NCBI GenBank assembly: GCA_951802115.1
Contig: CATOPL010000024.1
Span: forward strand, 1 to 46,700
DNA: 46,700 nt
Reading direction: 5' to 3'
From: an uncultured Lachnospiraceae bacterium
Lineage (GTDB): Bacteria > Bacillota > Clostridia > Lachnospirales > Lachnospiraceae
This document shows, in pieces, positions 42,911-46,700 of this stretch. Both the position numbers and the translations under genes were made by a program. The notes below the pieces were generated by a model. That model had not been told where the DNA came from and did no database searches. It saw nothing but the letters and a program-made list of their open reading frames with translations. Numbering within the stretch: position 1 is the first letter of the stretch; each line of letters begins with the position of its first letter.

Positions 42911-42963
42911 CTGTATTTCCTCCTCTTCATCACGAATGTTCCAGCTTACGGTTACGCAAACTG

Positions 42964-43515
42964 TTAATAATCGGGCCAGAGATCATTGCCCTTTCCAACG
43001 CTGATACCTGTCTCTTTGCCCTGGTACATCGATTTCAATAATGCAATCCCCGTCCTGGTCCGAAACAGCTTTTTTTCTGTATTCAGAATATGTTCTGCTG
43101 AATACTCGGACTCATCCGCATTAACCAGATAATCCGCTTCCAGCAGAATCCGGTGATCAATGCCCTCCACCGGATCGATGGTATGGTGATGCCCCACCAG
43201 CCAGACAATACGGCTGCTCATCTCTTCAGACAGGCCGGTATCCTTTAAAAATTCCTCTGTCAGCCCGATTCCTTCCAGTTCCTGATATTTTCCGTTGGTG
43301 TTTCCATATTTCTCCCGGCACAGAGGACAGGCAATATCGTGGAGGATGGCCGCAGCCTCAATGGTCTTCTGTTCATACGAGGATACCTCCTCGCACTCTG
43401 CGATGGTTTTCGCAAAGGCATAAACTTTCATAAAATGCCCGATGTCTTGGAGATTTCCTCCGGAAAATCCGATCATTTTCACCATGAGATCTGATATGGT
43501 CATTTCTTTTTTCAT
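42964..43515 (-). CDS. HD-domain phosphohydrolase-like protein
   Basis: This 183-residue HD-domain protein has metal-binding residues in GHFMKVYAFAK (His), AAILHDIACP (His-Asp) and VGHHHTI, with a late Asp in LEADYLVNADES. HD proteins hydrolyse nucleotides or phosphodiesters; the substrate here is unknown. The ATG at 43515 is chosen for its GGAG 7 bases upstream. A start eight codons earlier lacks a site. It lies between a small frameshifted gene (upstream) and the FmdE-like gene (downstream) on the same strand. Confidence 0.87.
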   Translation of the reverse strand: MKKEMTISDLMVKMIGFSGGNLQDIGHFMKVYAFAKTIAECEEVSSYEQKTIEAAAILHDIACPLCREKYGNTNGKYQELEGIGLTEEFLKDTGLSEEMSSRIVWLVGHHHTIDPVEGIDHRILLEADYLVNADESEYSAEHILNTEKKLFRTRTGIALLKSMYQGKETGISVGKGNDLWPDY

Positions 43516-43564
43516 ATTGCTTCTCCTTTTATCCTTCAAAACATAAGTTCTTCACAGATTCCCA

Positions 43565-43791
43565 CTATGCCATATACTGGTACGCAAAGATCAGATTCCC
43601 ATCTATCTCGCTCTGCGCCCGGAAAATGTCAGAAACCGTCAACTCTTTTTCTGCTGACAGATAAACTGCCGGCTCTTCTCTCAAATACTTGATCGGCTGC
43701 CCGGCTGCAACTTCGGTAATGGAGCGCTCAGGCACTCCCTTTTGCAAAAGCCGGTTTGTTTAAAATATCACGCTGTGCAGACCACAGCATT
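43565..43791 (-). pseudogene. Small frameshifted gene of unknown family
   Basis: Reading on the minus strand from the ATG at 43791 gives MLWSAQRDILNKPAFAK. The frame then changes at a run of A (43740-43744), and the continuation GVPERSITEVAAGQPIKYL to the stop at 43565 looks protein-like. A one-base shift at the A-run would make one protein of about 75 residues. It could be a true pseudogene, a sequencing error in a homopolymer, or -1 slippage. A good promoter lies just upstream. I do not recognise the family. The exact number of A bases should be checked. Confidence 0.35.
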
Positions 43792-43806
43792 CTGATAATA
43801 ATATTG

Positions 43807-43835
43807 ATTATACCATATTTCGCTGATGATTCCAA
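43807..43835 (-). promoter_or_regulatory. Promoter before the frameshifted gene / HD / FmdE cluster
   Basis: On the minus strand: TTGGAA (43830-43835), 17 bases ending in TGG, perfect TATAAT (43807-43812), an extended -10 form. It would serve the small frameshifted gene, the HD gene and the FmdE-like gene. Confidence 0.65.
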
Positions 43836-43841
43836 TCAGAC

Positions 43842-44160
43842 GAAAGCTGCAGTTTTATAACAATCTGTGCAGAATGTCAGCGCAAAAGCACACTTTCTTC
43901 TATGATCCCGATGCAAAAGCTTACCATTCAGCGTTGTGTGATGAATGATTATTATCCGTTTGAGCCTGCATCTTTGGTTGATAAAATGATTGACGAACCT
44001 GTTTTTATCAAAACTGATATTCTGTAATATTTTAAAATCATTATTCAAGACATAATAAACCCGGTTCTTTTTCACAGAATATACAAAAGAAACCCGTGTT
44101 GCCCAAAGTCCCAACATTCCCATTTCTGTTGATTCCATGAAAAGAGTGATACTTATAATC
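43842..44160. other. Region with coding-like debris, no intact gene
   Basis: Short plus-strand stretches read like protein. One ends HTFFYDPDAKAYHSALCDE at a stop near 43946. Another (43941-44027) reads MNDYYPFEPASLVDKM and on to EPVFIKTDIL. They are in different frames and lack ribosome binding sites. A minus-strand frame of 100 codons (43836-44138) has no start signal. This may be the remains of one or more genes next to the integrated element. Confidence 0.25.
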
Positions 44161-44228
44161 TAATAGCCCATTTTGATACAATTTTATTTTTCTTACACTT
44201 TTTTATTTTGCCTTCAGAGGAGGTTCAA

Positions 44229-44537
44229 ATGCAAAACAAACCAAAATTCAATAGATTTATCCTTTATTTTATGGTATCATATTTTAACAAATCGGAATTT
44301 GCAGATGAATTTCTTGAACTTTCCTTATTTTTCAAGGCTTTTAGAGCCTTATATAGTGAATTGATATGTATTTTCCCTTGTTTTTGCCCTTATGGGTATT
44401 TTACAAGGGAAAGTTTTTGTGAAATGTACTTAATCGTTGCCTGCCACTTTATCCAAGAGCCTTGCGGAAGTCCGTTTTGCTTCCCTTGTGGCGTGGGCAT
44501 ATACATTCATTGTGGTACTCACGTCAGAGTGTCCTAA
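44229..44537 (+). pseudogene. Possible 5' fragment of a host gene cut by the integrative element
   Basis: AGAGGAGG lies 5 bases before the ATG at 44229, and the product starts MQNKPKFNRFILYFMVSYFN, then DEFLELSLFFKAFRALYSE. After about residue 45 the sequence becomes cysteine and aromatic rich and runs antisense into the integrase gene, which is not plausible as natural coding. A gene interrupted by element insertion near 44330-44370 would explain this. Family not recognised. Confidence 0.3.
44372..44417. terminator. Hairpin at the 3' end of the integrase gene
   Basis: TTTCCCTTGT (44372-44381) and ACAAGGGAAA (44403-44412) are perfect 10-base inverted arms around an inner GCCCTTATGGG. TTTTT follows on the plus strand. 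It may be a terminator, or an integrase arm site at the end of the element. Confidence 0.5.
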
Positions 44538-45728
44538 GAGTTCCTGCACGTCTTTTGGTGCTGCACCGTTCGACAACAGATTGCTTGTATAAGTATGACG
44601 GAGTTGGTGGAAATGAAAACCCTCAAATCCGTCAAGTTTCTTTGCGAGCGTCCTGCATACGATACTCAATGTACTCGGAGTTTCAAGGCAACCGTCTGAT
44701 CTTAAACATACAAATGAGATTTCGTTGTAATCCATCGGAATGTCCTGCGTGTTTTCCAAGCTGTAATACTCATAGTAAACCCTGTTTTTGTCCTGCACTT
44801 CCTTGTAGTAATTGCGGTGGTACAGTTCCCCGTACTGCATTTGATTTTTAAGCTGTTCTTTCCTTGCCTTTTTCAGTATGGCGGTAAGCGTGTCCCCAAA
44901 ATCAACCGTTCGCACTTTTTTGCGTTTTGTCGGTCCGATAATCGTTTTGTGCTTTGCACCGTCATAGCGGACACTGCGCTTTACTGTAAGATACTGTTCT
45001 TCAAGGTTAATGTCCTGCCAAGTCAGTCCGCATACTTCGCCAATCCTAAGACCGGCATAATAGGCTATCTGTATCGGCAGCACCGCAGGGGGATTTTTCT
45101 TTTCCAAGTACGCAATCAGCTTTTCGTATTCTTCATGGGAAATAGGCTGTGTTCCTGTATGCCCCATATCTTCCTCTGAAAATAAGTCTACTTCTTCAGC
45201 TTTGCGTTTCAGTTTGATGTACTGCATTGGATTGAACGTAATCAGTTGCTTTGGGAATACCGCAAAACGGAATGACTGCTGCAAAACCGCCGAGAAAGAG
45301 TGGATATAATCTTTGCTCAATCCCTTCTTCACTTTACCATCAGGGTAAGTCCCTCCGAAAGTAAGCAGGTCAAGGAATGTCTGCAAATGTTCCGCTGTTA
45401 CGGTTTTCAGTCTGCGGTCAGCAATCGGATGTTTCTTAATGCAGCGGATAGCACCGAGATAATTCTCAACCGTACCATTGCTGAGAGTGCCAACCTTTAA
45501 TTCTTCCTCCGCCCATGTGTCAAGCAACTGTCCGAGAGTGATATTGTCCGCTTTTGCAATAAATTTCTTGCTTTCATAGTCCTCCATTGCCTGCCTTAAC
45601 AGCTTTTCCGTTTCGCTCTTGCTTTCTGTTCCAGCACATTCTTTCTGTACCAAGTTGCCGCTTGCATCCTCTACATAGAAGCGGTAGTACCATTTCTTTC
45701 CTTTCTTCCGTACTGATCCCTTTGCCAT
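44430..45728 (-). CDS. int: Tyrosine recombinase / integrase (Tn916-type element)
   Basis: This 432-residue integrase has an N-terminal arm-binding domain (KGSVRKKGKKWYYRFYVEDASGNL), a core-binding SAM-like domain (about 60-170) and the catalytic domain. Visible catalytic residues are Arg in YAGLRIGEVCGLTW, His and Arg in FHQLRHTYTSNLL, His in LLGHSDVSTT and the nucleophile Tyr in MNVYAHAT. The ATG at 45728 has AAGGAG upstream; an upstream extension is not needed. It would excise and insert the element carrying it, with the excisionase encoded at the right edge. Base composition and gene style differ from the flanking host genes. Confidence 0.93.
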   Translation of the reverse strand: MAKGSVRKKGKKWYYRFYVEDASGNLVQKECAGTESKSETEKLLRQAMEDYESKKFIAKADNITLGQLLDTWAEEELKVGTLSNGTVENYLGAIRCIKKHPIADRRLKTVTAEHLQTFLDLLTFGGTYPDGKVKKGLSKDYIHSFSAVLQQSFRFAVFPKQLITFNPMQYIKLKRKAEEVDLFSEEDMGHTGTQPISHEEYEKLIAYLEKKNPPAVLPIQIAYYAGLRIGEVCGLTWQDINLEEQYLTVKRSVRYDGAKHKTIIGPTKRKKVRTVDFGDTLTAILKKARKEQLKNQMQYGELYHRNYYKEVQDKNRVYYEYYSLENTQDIPMDYNEISFVCLRSDGCLETPSTLSIVCRTLAKKLDGFEGFHFHQLRHTYTSNLLSNGAAPKDVQELLGHSDVSTTMNVYAHATREAKRTSARLLDKVAGND

Positions 45729-45741
45729 ATTCGTTTCTCCT

Positions 45742-45778
45742 TTCAATGAACGCATTTCTGCGTATGTAATTCATTGAA
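45742..45778 (-). promoter_or_regulatory. Hairpin with GAAA tetraloop before the integrase gene
   Basis: In the minus-strand RNA TTCAATGAA and TTCATTGAA pair (9 bases) and enclose ACGCA-GAAA-TGCG(T), a stem capped by a GNRA-type loop. The 3' arm abuts the integrase ribosome binding site (AAGGAG). It may regulate translation or end transcripts from the repressor gene. Confidence 0.5.
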
Positions 45779-45846
45779 CAGATATGGCAGTCGGAACTGA
45801 TGGAATGCTTTCTGAAAATAAGGATAGCATAAAATCTGCCGTCCCG

Positions 45847-46467
45847 CTATACCGAATCGGAATCTTCCCCTGATAAGAGAACGGAAAGCCTTGCAGCGGC
45901 GGTGTCAGGATTTTTGGAGTAGAGCCTCACTATGTCGCTCATATCATTAAGGGCATTTACGGTGTGGGTAATCTCCCGCAGGAACATGATTTCATTATAT
46001 TCCCTGTCCGATTCAAATCCCATTGTCTTTGCAAGCTGTGCGCTTTCCCCGTTGCCCTTAAACTTCCTGCACGCAAGGCGGAACGAATCCACAAACAGCT
46101 TATATTCCTGCAACATCAGCAGCAACAGGTCTTTTGAAAAGTCTGATTCGGAAGTTTCCATGTCATAAGGCAGCTTTGAAAGAATGGAGGACATGGCATC
46201 ACGGATTAACATTTCCTTTTTATCCGTAATGTCAGATTCATATTCCTCCGTTTCGCCTTTCAGCCATTCTACAGAAACATGGAGTGCGTCTGCCAGCCCA
46301 TCAAGGACAAGTTTCTTGGTATTGTCAATCGTTCCTGCCTCATACCTTTGGATAGTGGATGCGGTGACGCCCATTTTTTCAGCAACATAAGGCTGGTTGA
46401 CGCCTAATTCCAATCTCCGCTGTTTTGCCCTGCCGCCGATTATCCTGCGCAGCTCTTTGTCTTTCAT
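45847..46467 (-). CDS. Cro/CI-type repressor of the integrative element
   Basis: This 206-residue protein has an N-terminal XRE helix-turn-helix (about 5-65, RRLELGVNQPYVAEKMGVTASTIQRYEAG) and an all-helical C-terminal half. It lacks the Ala-Gly cleavage site and Ser/Lys dyad of LexA/CI-type self-cleaving repressors, so induction would be by another route. The ATG at 46467 is set by GGAGG 8 bases upstream. It is divergent from the excisionase gene. Its promoter and the excisionase promoter are lined by palindromes that may be its operators. Confidence 0.85.
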   Translation of the reverse strand: MKDKELRRIIGGRAKQRRLELGVNQPYVAEKMGVTASTIQRYEAGTIDNTKKLVLDGLADALHVSVEWLKGETEEYESDITDKKEMLIRDAMSSILSKLPYDMETSESDFSKDLLLLMLQEYKLFVDSFRLACRKFKGNGESAQLAKTMGFESDREYNEIMFLREITHTVNALNDMSDIVRLYSKNPDTAAARLSVLLSGEDSDSV

Positions 46468-46486
46468 GTCGGTTTCCTCCTTTATC

Positions 46487-46510
46487 GGTATGGTAAAAGT
46501 ATACCATACC
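46487..46510. promoter_or_regulatory. Palindrome over the repressor -10 box
   Basis: GGTATGGTA (46487-46495) and TACCATACC (46502-46510) are perfect 9-base inverted arms with a 6-base centre. They cover the -10 hexamer of the repressor promoter and suit an autoregulatory operator. Confidence 0.65.
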
Positions 46511-46526
46511 AAAACCATTATTGCAA
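46498..46526 (-). promoter_or_regulatory. Repressor gene promoter
   Basis: On the minus strand: TTGCAA (46521-46526), 17 bases ending in TGG, TATACT (46498-46503). Confidence 0.7.
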
Positions 46527-46533
46527 TATGCAA
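46521..46533. promoter_or_regulatory. TTGCA-N3-TGCAA operator copy 1
   Basis: TTGCA-ATA-TGCAA overlaps the -35 of the repressor promoter. An identical half-site pair occurs at 46609-46621 near the excisionase start. Confidence 0.6.
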
Positions 46534-46564
46534 GATAAAAATAATTTTCAAAATCACATAACGC

Positions 46565-46593
46565 TTGACAACAAAATATAAATGATGTATAGT
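46565..46593 (+). promoter_or_regulatory. Excisionase operon promoter
   Basis: Perfect TTGACA (46565-46570), 17 bases, TATAGT (46588-46593). The -10 lies in the palindrome TATAGTA-AGCA-TACTATA (46588-46605). Confidence 0.8.
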
Positions 46594-46605
46594 AAGCATA
46601 CTATA
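46588..46605. promoter_or_regulatory. Palindrome over the excisionase -10 box
   Basis: TATAGTA (46588-46594), AGCA, TACTATA (46599-46605) is a perfect inverted repeat overlapping the -10 hexamer. It is a likely repressor binding site. Confidence 0.6.
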
Positions 46606-46607
46606 AA

Positions 46608-46622
46608 ATTGCATAATGCAAT
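46608..46622. promoter_or_regulatory. TTGCA-N3-TGCAA operator copy 2
   Basis: ATTGCATAATGCAAT is a perfect 15-base palindrome just before the excisionase ribosome binding site. Its core matches the site at 46521-46533. Confidence 0.6.
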
Positions 46623-46640
46623 TTGAGAGGAGGAGAATGA

Positions 46641-46700
46641 ATGACAGAAATGAAGATTGCCCTTTCCATTGAGGAGGCGGCAGACTACACCGGAATAGGT
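46641..46700 (+). CDS. Excisionase-type protein, cut by the window end
   Basis: Only the first 20 codons are present: MTEMKIALSIEEAADYTGIG, in which SIEEAADYTGIG resembles the winged-helix start of excisionases (Xis/MerR-like, as in the Tn916 group). AGGAGG lies just upstream of the ATG; an earlier ATG at 46637 is in another frame and stops quickly. Divergent from the repressor gene and under its own promoter. The rest of the element lies beyond the right edge. Confidence 0.7.
   Translation, partial: MTEMKIALSIEEAADYTGIG

Noticed and set aside
43836..44138. Minus-strand frame of 100 codons
   Set aside because: No ribosome binding site, low-complexity basic composition, and its stop overlaps the promoter of the next gene.

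Overview
The window looks like a chromosomal segment of a motile, anaerobic, Gram-positive member of the Clostridia, most likely a Lachnospiraceae-type gut organism. This rests on strong AGGAGG ribosome binding sites, sigma-A type promoters (several with an extended -10 TGnTATAAT), flagellar and chemotaxis genes, a class B sortase, a bactofilin, a ferredoxin-dependent 2-oxoacid oxidoreductase, and a GlcT/RAT-controlled PTS gene. No ribosomal RNA, tRNA or CRISPR array was seen, so the genus is not fixed.

Layout: 1-9270 is motility and chemotaxis: flgB (minus), two chemoreceptors (minus; one with an extracytoplasmic zinc-binding CZB-type domain), then cheA-cheW-cheR-cheB (plus). 9311-11891 is a minus-strand operon of an AIM24-family protein and a minimal SufC/SufB-like Fe-S assembly pair (SMS type). 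11971-21610 is a catabolic unit: an IclR regulator followed by ferredoxin, the alpha, beta and gamma subunits of a 2-oxoacid:ferredoxin oxidoreductase, an ADP-forming acyl-CoA synthetase, a D-2-hydroxyacid dehydrogenase, an MFS transporter and a sodium:solute symporter, closed by a terminator. Together they could import a 2-hydroxy (or 2-oxo) acid, oxidise it to an acyl-CoA with reduced ferredoxin, and recover ATP. Palindromes with the pattern AGAAC-N3-GTTCT lie before the operon and in the iclR promoter region.

21667-22712 has a DUF3786 gene and a small unrecognised gene flanked by imperfect repeats. 22827-26071 is a thiE-thiD-thiC operon with promoter, TPP riboswitch, terminator and a further palindromic, terminator-like element. 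26086-35700 is mostly envelope functions: MBL hydrolase, CDF metal transporter, sortase B, the MurL/MurD2 alternative D-glutamate route of peptidoglycan synthesis, an S1-domain protein, a degenerate LytM-like membrane protein with a bactofilin, and a PdaA-like deacetylase lipoprotein. 35711-40966 is a subtilisin-like protease, a GlcT-type antiterminator and ptsG (EIICBA), whose leader has a RAT site, a terminator and a 101-bp tandem repeat.

41016-43791 has a helix-turn-helix regulator, FmdE-like and HD-domain genes and a small frameshifted gene. From about 44230 to the right edge an integrative element begins: tyrosine integrase, Cro/CI-type repressor and a divergent excisionase cut by the window end, with a palindrome-rich switch between the last two.
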